Assembly (NCBI GenBank): GCA_963169105.1
Contig: OY720636.1
Location: forward strand, 94,532,583-94,596,582
Origin: Ceriagrion tenellum
Taxonomy: Eukaryota; Arthropoda; Insecta; Odonata; Coenagrionidae
Length of the DNA stretch: 64,000 bases
Reading direction: 5' to 3'
Shown here: in pieces, positions 53,800 to 64,000 of the stretch
Layout: each line of letters opens with the position of its first letter
Numbering within the stretch: position 1 is the first letter of the stretch
Position numbers and translations under genes: made by a program
The notes under the pieces: model-generated
The model's database searches: none
What the model saw: the letters and a program-made list of their open reading frames with translations, nothing else
Told to the model about the DNA's origin: nothing

Positions 53800-55160
53800 T
53801 ATACCTACATCTACATAATACCCTGCGAGCCGCCGCATGGGCGTGTGGCAGGGGGTGTTAGGTCACCAGCCGTGTAAAGATGTAAGGTTTCGGGAGGTGA
53901 AATGGTCACATGTACAATGGGAGTGTATTTCATCGCTTCTATCATACCTAGAGATGTAGTATTGCTTCATGATAATATTCTCTGAGTCGCTCTGAAACAC
54001 ATCAGTTCTGAATTTCTCTAGCAACCTAAGCCTAGCGAGTAGCCTCCGAGTCTCTAGGGGCTCCCACCTTAATCCCTCTAAAAGTTGTGAGATATATGTT
54101 CGCTCGCAGCAGTTTTTAACGAAACGTGCTGCTTTTCTTTGTAGTTAATTATTTTTTTTGGTTAAATCTTTATGACCAGGGTCCCAAATTCTCACGGCGT
54201 ATTCGAGATATGGCCTAACCAGAGGCAAATAGCATCTCTCTTTCGCTTTTTCATCCGAGGACCTCTTATTCGCTTGACAAAACCTAGATTCTTTAATGCT
54301 TTGCCGCATATGTTTTATATGTGTGTTCCCCACGTTATATCAGAAGTTAAGGTTACTCCAAGATATTTTACTGCATCTGAAGATTTTATGTTTACTCCAC
54401 CGACAGTATAGGTATGTTATTTGTATAATGATTTTCGCAGGAAATGAACTACGGCGCATTTTCTAATATTGAATTCTAACCCCCTCTCCAGGCACCACGA
54501 ATAAACGTTGTTAAGGTCCGATGACAGAACTTCAAAGTCCGCGTCTCCGCTTATTTCGCCGCAGATTACTGTATCGTCTGCAAATAATCTTAATTTACTG
54601 TTAACTTGAGAACTTAGATCATTAATATAAATAATGAATAAAAGAGGGCCGATCACGCTTCCTTGAAGAATACCGGATGTGACTTCGACCATATCAAAGC
54701 TCAAACCATCAATAACTACTTTTTATTTTCGATCACTGAGTATATCACTTATCCAGGTCACTATTTTTTTATTTACTCCGCATGAATGCTATTTATAAAT
54801 GAGTTTTATTGTGTGGAACTTTGTCAAATACCTTCTTGAAATCGAGGAATATCGTGTCGACTTGTCGATTCACCTGATTTTAGGATATCATGAAGTAAGA
54901 GCGCAAGCTGTTTCGCAGGACTTGCCATACCGGAAGCCGAGCTGACTGCTGTGTAAGAGGTTACGATTATTCAGGAATGCTATAATATTACTAAAGACAA
55001 TGTGTTCGAGGATCTTGCATAAAAGAAATGTTAACGATATAAGCCGATACTTTCCTGGGCCACTTCTATTTCCTTTTATAATATCGATGTGACGTTGGCT
55101 ATTTTCCAGTCTTGGGGCGACAATTCAAACATTTTTCCAAACAATTATATTTCCAACTCT
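53800..55160 (-). mobile_element. CR1/jockey-like LINE, 5'-truncated, broken reverse transcriptase
   Basis: Minus-strand fragments of a reverse transcriptase appear in order: YRLISLT..LCKILEHI, LGFRYGKSCETA, FKKVFDKVPH, VTSGILQGSVIGPLLFIIYI and LRLFADDTVI (open frame 54417-54704), then YLGVTLTSDITWG and a C-terminal part (54145-54333). Frameshifts and stops make it dead. The 3' non-coding end (53800-53900) matches the intronic fragment at 33988-34515. Confidence 0.9.
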
Positions 55161-55510
55161 ATGCTATGGACCTGAAAAGTGACCTTTAGCATCAAGCCAA
55201 ATTAAAGGGATAGTAGCAGTTGAAATTGTTTTACTAAGACCCTTAGCCTTCTATGCTCTCTACGACCATGAACGAATGGAAGACATTCGCCCAAAGCTAA
55301 ACATCTCGGCCATCTCCAAGATTTTGAAAAATACCTTAAAAAATTGTACGAGTATATGCTGAGAATGTCCAACAGCAGATTACCCCTGATTCTTCTGAAC
55401 TATGGGGCATCTGGAAAAAGATATTACGGACGACCAAAGAAGTGATGGAGGGTCAAGCTCCAGACGTGAAGCGATAGAGGCCGAAGGGCCTCGTCAGAGT
55501 CAGTTATTGA
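55160..55510 (+). mobile_element. Degenerate LINE C-terminal fragment
   Basis: Plus-strand translation shows LNYGASGKRYYGRPKK then a stop, resembling the GRPKKRW end of LINE polymerases. It is short and broken; boundaries are approximate. Confidence 0.4.
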
Positions 55511-55677
55511 TTATAATGTTAGTTATTTTAATGATATGGTTTGCTCATATAATAATTAGCAGTCATCACTCCGAAGTTTTTTGGTTTGGTCGCAGCCCTT
55601 CGATCTCTTATCTTCTAACAGTTTGTCGTATCGAATTGTCAAGAATTATTCTACGGTTTTCTTTTAACTTAGAAGTA

Positions 55678-57658
55678 CCAGGTGACCGAGCTTCGCTCGG
55701 TACATTTTTTTAGAATTTAAATCAAATGCACATCAAATAATCAATCGAATGAATAAGTTACAAAATCCAGCAATAAGGATGATTAAAACGAAGTATTAAA
55801 TGTGGCTGTCAGTTTTCTTTATATATCTGAGACTCAAATTATTATGAATCTGATCAAATTAATTTATCTCAATATTTATTTTTCATCATCCCTGCACGTT
55901 AAATACACACGCACGCACGCTACATCATCGTTCACATCCAAACAAATATGAACAAATTTGAAAATTTAAATGTCTAATGTAGAATTATCAGCGGTTTCTG
56001 AGAAGAACTTCTACAAAATGTTCGAAGAAGTTTTTCTGGGAAAACCACTTATACCAAATGCTCTCAAAATTTCCGTACATAATCCTTAAATTATAACGGA
56101 GAGTCTGCTGAAGCCCTTTTTCTTATTTTATTCGTTGAAATTTTTTATAATAAAAACTACTGTATGCCGGTAGAGTCGGTAATATCAGAGTGCTTCAATT
56201 ATTTAACAATTAAAATTAAACAGCATACTCTTAAATTAATACGTAAATGTCAGAGTTTTCGTATGAGCCCTTGATTCCTCGTCTACATATAAGCATAATC
56301 ATCAAATTTAATTAATTTTCAATGTAAAATAACTTTTGTTCACTTAATGAAACCAAGCTCAAATGTTTACAAATACAGGAAAAAAGAATACCTATCGGTA
56401 ACTTAATCTGAATACGCCTTATAACTTTTTACGTTATAAAATTTTGAGTAAATAAATTTTACTTACGATAGCAGTCCTAAATTATCGTGAAGAAAACTTA
56501 AAACAGCGCTGACTATTCTTCAAAAATTAAAACTAAACAAATCTTTTAAATCAGTTTAACGTAAACTATTGTAGTATCAGCAATGATAACAACATACGTA
56601 ACAGTAATGATTGTAGAACTAAAATACTAATCTGAAGATCCGATTTATTAAACTTAGTTAAACGCATTTAACTAATTACTTATTTAAAAAATATAACTTC
56701 ACTGCAGGAATGTAAAGCACGGAGTCACAGAGCACCGTTCGAGTGTTGATGTCAGCGAAGTGGATGTCATTGTTGAATGAGAAAATATAGAATCAATCGA
56801 GTCTAAACAAAGGACTTATGTATAATTTATAAGAATTTCTGAAGGGTCCCCTCCCGCGGTTGTAAAAACAATGGAGAATTACTTAAAATGCAGTGATATA
56901 AGGTATTTTATATTTATTAACTATAAACCAAATAAATTCTGTCTATTGTATTAGTTAAGTCTTGTATATTCTAGAATCCAGTAACGTTTGCTTCTTGTTC
57001 CGTAAAATTAATCCATATTAAAATCAAATTATTCTTTTAAGTTCCATCATTGTGGAGTCTGCATCATTTATTTTCGGAATATTCGTGGATTGTTCTCATT
57101 CATTATTGAAAAACATTATGGGCCTCCTGACTCTTGACACCATGACTTGCATTTTTTTAAGTAACATGTTACGACTCCTGTATTGTAGTTAATTATAGGT
57201 AGTTTTGAAATTGTAGGAGGGGAAAAAAAATCTTGAATGAAAGTAGTCGAGGAGCCTTATACATTGGATGCGAGCTTGCATTCTCTCTTGATGCTGGTTT
57301 CGTCTCGAGCGGACCCATTAGCGCGACGTAACACAGATACCAGTAGAAAGATCGAATTTCAAAAATCGATTGGCATTTTATCTAACAATTATTTCATATT
57401 CGTTTTCAGCAATTTATACAGAGAATAATGCATTGCGAACAGTAAAAATCGGACAATTTATACTTTTTACATGAAATAGTTTTTTATGTTTTTTTATGTT
57501 TTGCAGTTTTCATACAAAGATGAGACCTTGCGCATTGGATTTCGCATCAAAAAACCTATGTTTACAAAATTTAACAAAAATCGTTTGAGCCGTTTTCGTG
57601 GGGGAAAAAGGAGACATGTAAACATACAAACAAAGATTGGTCGTTTAATATTATAGGA
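55678..57658 (-). mobile_element. Non-autonomous Helitron, 1981 bp
   Basis: On the minus strand the element begins TCCTATAATATTAAACGACC (5' TC end) and finishes with a hairpin ACCGAGC-GAA-GCTCGGT, then CAC and the 3' end CTGG. The host base before TC is A and the base after CTGG is T, the expected A|T Helitron target, with no target duplication. No Rep/helicase reading frame lies inside, so it depends on an autonomous relative. Confidence 0.8.
55685..55701 (-). terminator. Helitron 3' hairpin
   Basis: ACCGAGCTTCGCTCGGT on the plus strand folds as a 7-bp stem with a 3-nt loop and stands 4-8 bases from the CTRR end, as the Helitron replication stop signal does. Confidence 0.75.
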
Positions 57659-57898
57659 TTTTTCGGGTTTTTCCCGCGTTGCAGTATATTTGTGTACAGC
57701 CGTTATGTCGGCATACCAGACGGTATCATCCGGTTCGAATGTTCAAGAGATTTGTAGACCGTCATGCGTACGGCTCTGGTTCGTTAAATACCCGTTGGGG
57801 TCTAGTCCGAAGCGCTCTGTTTGGCTAAAGAGTCGGACGTTTTTGTAATGTTTAAAATCCGTTTGAAAGTAGAGAAGAAAGTCTTCGGGTTCACTCAT

Positions 57899-58000
57899 GG
57901 AACTTACCTACTTCCAACACAGTAGCCTTGGAAGTCGCTTACGAGCGACACTTCAATGTGCAAGCACGCAATTCCATGTCAGTAGGGGTCGATAGGGTAG
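57899..58000. repeat. Dispersed repeat of unknown class, copy 2
   Basis: Counterpart of 44640-44752 in the same orientation: CAGTAGCCTTGGAAGTCGCT, CACTTCAATGTGCAAGCACG, TTCCATGTCAGTAGGGGTCG. Confidence 0.7.
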
Positions 58001-58106
58001 GGTCTACTTATTGCTTATCGATGATTTGTTTCATATGAATATGGCTTCACAAACACAAATATAATTTAATCCATGAACCCATTTTTTTAAATTAAATGTA
58101 TATATA

Positions 58107-58736
58107 CAGTGATACCTCGGTTTTCTTCGCTAATCCGTCCGAAAACAATCGAGAATATCCGAAATCAAGGAAAACGGATACAATTAATTCCGTATAAATC
58201 TATGTAATTCCAATTAATTTGTTCTCGGTACTTCAAAATATGTGACAGAAATACATATTATGGAGAATAAATAGAGAGTTTAATACTAAGAATAATAAGA
58301 AATTATTATAAAATGAATTCAAATGACTAATGCATGGAAGAAGGCATAGGTATTACATATGGAAGAGATTAAGGAGGGGAGATACTGGTGCATATAGAAA
58401 TCTTTGGAAAGGGAAACCCTCTCTCTTAAGGATCATAGGCATCAAGGCTCGTATCTGGGGTCGCTTTTCTTCTTGGTCTTTTGGCACTAGGACATGCTTC
58501 AGAGTCAGTGGGCGCATAGCGCACAAGAAAGCTGTCCTAAAAGGTATGTTTATGCCATGCCAATACTCACCCAATGAGATCTACCGCCACATGGATTATG
58601 AGAAAGCGTGGGATACCCTTTGTTGTCGCAAAATTAGCAGCTAGATCACGTGGGCACGCCGACGAAATCTGGAGCATCTGACGAAAATCGAGACAAAATT
58701 TAAAAAAAAAAATCGACGGAAACCGAGGTATTACTG
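58107..58736. mobile_element. TA-flanked MITE (mariner/pogo-like), 630 bp
   Basis: Left end CAGTGATACCTCGGTTTTCT; right end, read inward, CAGTAATACCTCGGTTTCCG; TA at 58105-58106 and 58737-58738. Such CCTCGGTTT ends are common in Tc1/mariner and pogo elements. No transposase is visible inside. Confidence 0.8.
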
Positions 58737-60120
58737 TATACAGTAGTCCTCTTTTCCAATTATTTTCAATGAAAAATCTTGAAGGTTTCATTCTCATTGG
58801 ACTATATTTTAGTATTTTCAGGTATTTTTATTTTGTATTTCAAATATCTTCTAAGGAAAGTATTTAGTATATTGTATTTCAAATACTTTTAGTGAGTACA
58901 GTGAAACTTCCTCGAACGCGGGGGTTCCGTTCCGCGACTATGCCGCGTTACGGGAATCCACGTTGGGGGAAACATTGACATTTTCCCAGCCTCGGTTGTG
59001 TCTGAAAATTGATCATTTTGTAACTGCTTCTTACTGAGGCAATATGTAGCTAAGTTTAGAAATAATATGCTTAGCTAAAGGACTATAATAAAGCAGACAG
59101 CAGGTGAAAAAACGTAATGATTTTAGGTATTAATACACTCGCCAAACCCTCGCAAGAATACGGTCTAAAAAATTTATCTGGGAAGATGATCCCTTTTTAC
59201 TGTTATCAAAAATTATTTTTTGGCGTAATTCCACTTAATCAGCGCAATGTTACGATGCTTGCAATGGAGTTAATATGATAGGTAAATATTAAATATAGAA
59301 ACCATGAATCAATATAGATATCATTTTGGAAGAGGACTGCGTTGAGAGATCTTCAACAAATTAGTATCCGGACCGATGCTAAAGGTGGCGATTTTCAATG
59401 ATGATGTTAAGACGGAATAATTCACGGTTGGTAAATTTTCATTCTATTCCGGGTAACATGAAATAAATTTTCTTTTAAATTTTATATTATCAAAAAAGGA
59501 TTGCTTGCACTACGAGAATTTTGATACAGACGGAAAGCAATCCATCTCTTCGCATAGTTTAGTCGTTTGAGCAGATATTCTACCGGATTATTATGATAAA
59601 ATGTTTGTTAAAGTTAAAAAGTACTGTAAAACAGTCAGGGTCCCGATTTTCTCTACTATCTCTTTATCTCATGTTATTAACCGTTATTTAGTTGCTCTCG
59701 CATCCATTCCTGTCTTTAATCATCGTGGTACGACTGGTTTTTACTAAATTTAACGTGTAATTTACTTGCTTTTCATTACCATCCGGTCACTTCACGATGA
59801 AGGCAATTAATGATATGACCAGTGTTGCTAACACGCATTAAAATTGCAGAAAGCAGCTCTGCGTAGAAAGACAACCATAGTAGGTTTAACCGGATAGAAA
59901 ATTAAAACAGACGGATAGAAAGCTGGTGAAAAAAATTAAAAGTCTAATCGAGCGTACGTTATCCTCTTTTCCTTGCAACAGAATACCATTGTTCGTCGCA
60001 AGTAAAACGAATGGGGAGTATGGGCGTACTACTAGGGGGTACTATATTGATGAAGAACAAAGACGCAGTAAAAATGGAAATGAGACAAATTTAAGTGGAG
60101 ATCAACTTGTAATACATTAT
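58737..60120. other. Intergenic, one isolated transposon-like end
   Basis: A sequence at about 58899 (ACAGTGAAACTTCCTCGAAC) resembles a pogo-type end, but no partner was found. The remainder is AT-rich with no gene. Confidence 0.6.
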
Positions 60121-60129
60121 TACTTCAGT

Positions 60130-60790
60130 GTTCAGCGGGTGCAGTAGTGTTCGGGTGGGGGAGGTGTCGAGGGGGTTGGTCGAGTTAGAGCATTTTAGTG
60201 GCAGAGGAAGGAATATTCCCGACATCATTAACAACGACGCGATTTTATACATGTCTCCCTCGTCCACGGTACCAGACCCTGGGGGGGGGGGGGGTGGAGG
60301 ATGGGGGTGGAGAGAAGGGGTTCCGGAGTGCGTGTTCCGCGAGACGGGCAGGGGTTTAAGGACCAGGGGTCAGTGGGGGAGGAGGGGGTAAGGGGGGATG
60401 AAAAATGCTGGATGGGCCTCGTCTAAGTGGCAAATGACGCCCGCCGCCGGCGGTGGTCGGGTGAGGGAAAGCGTTCGAAACATGGGAACGATGGTAGCGC
60501 TGGTGGTTGAGACTCGGAGAGAGAGAGGAAACCCTGGCCATTGTTATAAAATCGCTGAGGTGTATATATGCGTTCCAGGGCCTCGTGTCGCGTAAAAAAA
60601 AAACTCTCGTTCCCGCACTGTTGGACCTCTTCCTAAATCCCCTTCGTCGCGGACATAATGACGTACGGACGTCGGGGATGGTTCGAATGTACGCATCCGA
60701 AAAGGTGGAGGGGGGGGGGAAAGAAATGAGAGTTCACTCTCTCCTGTGGAGGGCGCATGTCCCTTTATTCGCCATAGTTTTGAACCGAGG
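60130..60790. other. GC/CpG-rich block with a 13-base G run
   Basis: It contains an uninterrupted G run (60281-60293), GACGCCCGCCGCCGGCGG near 60434, and TATAAAAT-like and TATATAT sequences (about 60545 and 60562). It could be a promoter region, but there is no downstream exon I recognise. Confidence 0.4.
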
Positions 60791-60835
60791 GCGTCTAGAA
60801 ATAAAAAAGCATTTCTATATTTTTATTTAAATTAA

Positions 60836-61735
60836 CAAAGGAGTAAGATAAGGAGACAAATTCTCACCAGCACTGTTCAACATGTGCTTGGAGGAGGCCA
60901 TACGAGAATCACGAGAAATTGGACTGAGCGGGATAAAGATAAACGGAGAAGAAACAAACATGCTCCGCTTCGCAGATGATAGCGCAGTCATAGTTGGAAA
61001 TTTCGATGACCTTCAAAGGTCACTCATCGTAATGGACCAAGTTTCCAACAATACAGCATGAAAATAAGTAAGACGTATACTAAAATCCTAGTATGCGGAA
61101 GAGATGAACTGGTTGTAGAAGTCACGTGAGAGGAGAGAAATTAGTGCAAGTGGATTCCTTCACCTATCTCGGAAGTACCATCACGTTAGACGGAAGGAGT
61201 ACTACGGACATCAAGCGGAGAATAGCCCACGATATGAAGGCGTCCCTGGGAAAATAACAACTTCTGTGCTGAAAGAAAATAAGGCTACAAATCTGGAAAC
61301 AGTATGTGAAAACATTCGTGCGTAGCTACAATGGATCAAAAACATGGACCATTGGAAAATCTGACATACAAGACTAGAAGCCTGCGAAACCTGGTGCTGG
61401 AGGAGGATGCTGAAGATAAAATGGACGGACAAAATAAGAAATGATGAAGTTTGCAGAAGAGTAGAATGGGAAAGGATATTATAGAACACCATAGAGAAAA
61501 GAGGAACCAGACGGATTGGACACACTTTGAGACAAAATGGGTTTGTGAAGAATATAATTGCAGTGAAAATAGAGGGAAAAGTCCCCTGAGAAAGACCCAG
61601 TAATAAATTTATGGTCTCAATAAAGAGGAAAGTACAATGGAAGAGATACCGGTAGGATAGATAGCATTAAGATAGGGAAGGGTGGAGGGCTGCAGTCAAC
61701 CAATCTTAGAATTGAACGACCAATGATGATGATAT
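60836..61735 (+). mobile_element. RTE/L1-like LINE (family B), 5'-truncated, broken
   Basis: Plus-strand reverse transcriptase fragments: GDKFSPALFNMCLEEAIRES, IKINGEETNMLRFADDSAVI (with the FADD active-site motif), DSFTYLGSTITLDGR, TDIKRRIAHDMKASLGK, then shifted C-terminal pieces. It ends GGAGGGCTGCAGTCAACCAA, TCTTAGAATTGAACGACC, AATGATGATGAT. Several stops and frameshifts; inactive. Confidence 0.87.
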
Positions 61736-61769
61736 TTTTATTTGAATATTCTGCCAGCTTGTTGGTAGT

Positions 61770-62020
61770 TTTTTTGGACATAATACCCATCCTAACGTCT
61801 TAATTTCTGGATTATTGTTCCGTTTCCCATCCTAACCGTGATCCGCCATTTGAACCGTCTTAAAATCCTTGTATGGTCTACCTCGTCTTATTTCGCCCAG
61901 AATTCCTATCCTCTTCCTTCCTCTTCCTCGCTTCCCCAGTGTTCTCCCCTTTATTACCCTCTTCAACATTCTCTCTCTTTTCAAAACATTCTCCATCCTC
62001 TCCTCTGAACCTCCGCCACC
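61770..62020 (-). mobile_element. LINE C-terminal fragment, opposite strand
   Basis: Minus-strand translation gives LKRVIKGRTLGKRGRGRKRI, then GILGEIRRGRPYKDFKTVQM and a stop, the basic GKRGRGRKR-type C-terminus of LINE polymerases. Confidence 0.65.
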
Positions 62021-62145
62021 AGCTTCCGCTCCTTTCCAACAATATTTTTAGCTTTTTCTAGATGATTAAGAAACAATAATTTAGTCATTCAATATGCGTG
62101 ACCGTTAAAATTAATGGTCGAAGGCGTAACTTTGTGGAAGGTTAC

Positions 62146-62344
62146 CGCAGACATGACGAAAAAGAAAAATCTCTCAGTAAATTCCACTCTCAAATTTTTT
62201 TATTACCGACCTAGGTTCTGATTTTCTTGCAATCATTTACAAAGGTTTGAAAATGATTGCAATGTAATCGAAACCTAGGTTGGTAATAAAAATTTTTAAT
62301 GTGAAATTTACGGAGAGATTTTTCTTTTTCGTCATGTATGCGTG
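62146..62344. repeat. Large near-perfect hairpin (arms about 93 bp, loop about 12)
   Basis: The left arm (CATGACGAAAAAGAAAAATC, then TTATTACCGACCTAGGTT, TTGCAATCATTT) pairs with the right arm, whose reverse complement reads CATGACGAAAAAGAAAAATC, TTATTACCAACCTAGGTT, TTGCAATCATTTT. A few mismatches and short gaps. No known element recognised. Confidence 0.88.
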
Positions 62345-63982
62345 ACTGTTTTCGCAAGACGTCCAGTTGTGGGAAAGTGGTGTAAATTGAGACATCCTAT
62401 TCACCAATAAAGAAGAAAATAGTGATTATAGACAAATTTCCATTGTATGGGATTCAAAAGCATTATTACCTTAAGGCGTTCGCACATTTGTGGCTGAAAA
62501 ATGTCACAAATTGAATGTGCACTTATTCCTCTTTCTTTCATTTCCGACTATTTATTCCAAGAGGTCGTTGTAATGAGCAAACTCCTCTGAGATACGCTCA
62601 TGACAGCTTTTATCGCTAGTTATTGTGCCTTGATTAAGACAGTGATTGTGAAAACCAGGGCTGAAAATAAAACTACTAATTCATTTAGTGAAGTGCACCA
62701 ATTCCATACAATTACGCTGGAAACCTAAGATTTTGTGCTGAGACTTTTGAATAATTATCGCGATCCTGCCTACATTTTTTGGTTTGTCAGCAGTTTCTAT
62801 TTTTGCTGTGTGGCAAATTAATTGCTCCATTTGTAAATATACTCATCGATGAAAATTCATTTAGTTTCATTAACGCATTCAGCTCACAAAGTTGTCCGTT
62901 AAAAGTAGTCACAAGGCTTTACTGAGGACACTTATTTTACATTTCACGCGTAATTTTGATTTCTTAGTAGTTACTGTCTTTGTTTGACTAATATCGTGAG
63001 TTAATATTAATTATGTTTAGCCCATTTTTCAGTCCATCTCAAATTTTTAGATAAGCGATCATATCTCTCTCGTGCGTTTTTCTCTATTCTATTCTTACAA
63101 TGAGTATTATTATGCACCAATATTTTATTCACCTAACTTTTACTATGCCTAGTATTACATGCAACGATGATCACCTGATGATGGCGATCATACTTCGAAA
63201 CCCGGGTCGTATCTGTTTTGTATAATATGTGGTATAGTTAAAGTTTGTCGAATAAAATATGTTAAACATGGAATACCATCATGTGACTAAAGGCAGAGTT
63301 TTATTTACATCAATATGAGGTCAGTTAAAAAAAATAATGGGAATATTTGCATAAAGTTATTTTAATAGAACTTATAACTTATTTGTCCTATCCACCACAG
63401 TACACTCTTCACAATCCATTGACGCGCAATGAAAAAAATCCCGTTACCCTTTTAACAGGCCTCGTACATTGTTATAATTAGGAATTTATCTGCTAGCTTA
63501 GACATTGCACAGAGTAAACTGGTGATGCTCGCTAGCAATTTCCTATGCTGGATTCATGAGCATGGCCCGGCACAAAAAGAATGATATCGGAAAAGGATCC
63601 TTCGGTCTCCAGACGGTCAAACTGCTTAATTTGTATCGCTTCGTTCCACCTAAGTCATTAATCCGAAGAAAATCTCGGAATTTAAGCTCTGGGTAGCATT
63701 AGTAATATTTGAGTTGTGAGAATGATTAAAAAGCCCCTTAAAAAGGCAATTAAACGCGATTCAAAGCAAACGAAATCAGCAAATAATTATTTTTTACTGA
63801 TAACGAATAACAATTTTATGGAATGAAATTAATATTAGCATGCCTTTTGCCGAGCGTGTTGGTGACTAATTACATTTTTTAATTGTATCTTTTTGTATAA
63901 AATTAATTTTTCTCATGTTACGACTCCCAGCCCTTCCATGGGGCCTCACTTTTCTTCGGGCTATCTAATCCCCATTTAATTC
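62345..63982. other. Intergenic, no features seen
   Basis: AT-rich, no gene, RNA or transposon end recognised. Confidence 0.7.
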
Positions 63983-64000
63983 AATGGTCGTTCAATCCTA
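63983..64000 (-). mobile_element. Start of another family B LINE 3' end, cut by window edge
   Basis: The last bases, AATGGTCGTTCAATCCTA, match the 3' terminus of the LINE copies at 53362 (same orientation) and 61735 (opposite). Only about 18 bp are visible. Confidence 0.6.

Noticed and set aside
58330..58644. 104-residue open frame
   Set aside because: It lies inside a TA-flanked non-autonomous element and resembles no transposase.
58899..58960. Complete pogo-like element starting ACAGTGAAACTTCC
   Set aside because: Only one end was found; without a partner and second TA its extent cannot be supported.
1..64000. CRISPR array, bacterial operon, phage or ribosomal RNA genes
   Set aside because: No regularly spaced repeats, no dense reading frames and no rRNA-like sequence; the window is animal nuclear DNA.

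Overview
The window is eukaryotic nuclear DNA, most likely from an insect or another arthropod with a large, repeat-rich genome. It has long AT-rich introns with GT..AG junctions, one conserved animal gene, and an arthropod-type transposon set (pogo/Tigger-like, TTAA-specific, CR1-like and RTE/L1-like elements, tRNA-derived SINEs, a Helitron). The species cannot be named from the sequence.

Region 1 (1 to about 41,215) is the 3' part of one plus-strand gene, the orthologue of HECTD1 (Drosophila CG5604), a HECT E3 ubiquitin ligase. Eighteen coding exons run from the MIB/HERC2 domain (from 3919) to the stop codon at 40044-40046. The reading phase is kept across all 17 internal introns and gives 1470 visible residues. 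The catalytic cysteine codon is at 39948-39950, 31 residues before the C-terminus. A 3' UTR follows, with AATAAA at 41196-41201. The N-terminal half of the protein (ankyrin and SUN-like parts in the family) lies upstream of the window. One intron is of the GC-AG type. The introns hold many transposon remnants, including two Tigger-like copies in opposite orientation that closely bracket two coding exons.

Region 2 (about 41,216 to 64,000) contains no gene I can support. It holds tRNA-derived SINEs, several 5'-truncated LINEs, a 1981-bp non-autonomous Helitron with recognisable ends, small inverted-repeat elements, a large near-perfect hairpin, a separated local duplication, and three CpG/GC-rich blocks that could be regulatory or could be promoters of a gene outside the window.

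The two regions differ sharply in CpG content. I counted 4 CpG in 2041-2940 (intron) and 26 in 48061-48960 (intergenic). The change falls near the end of the gene. This is what long-term germline methylation of a transcribed gene body would leave, and it offers a relative clock for the intronic transposon insertions.
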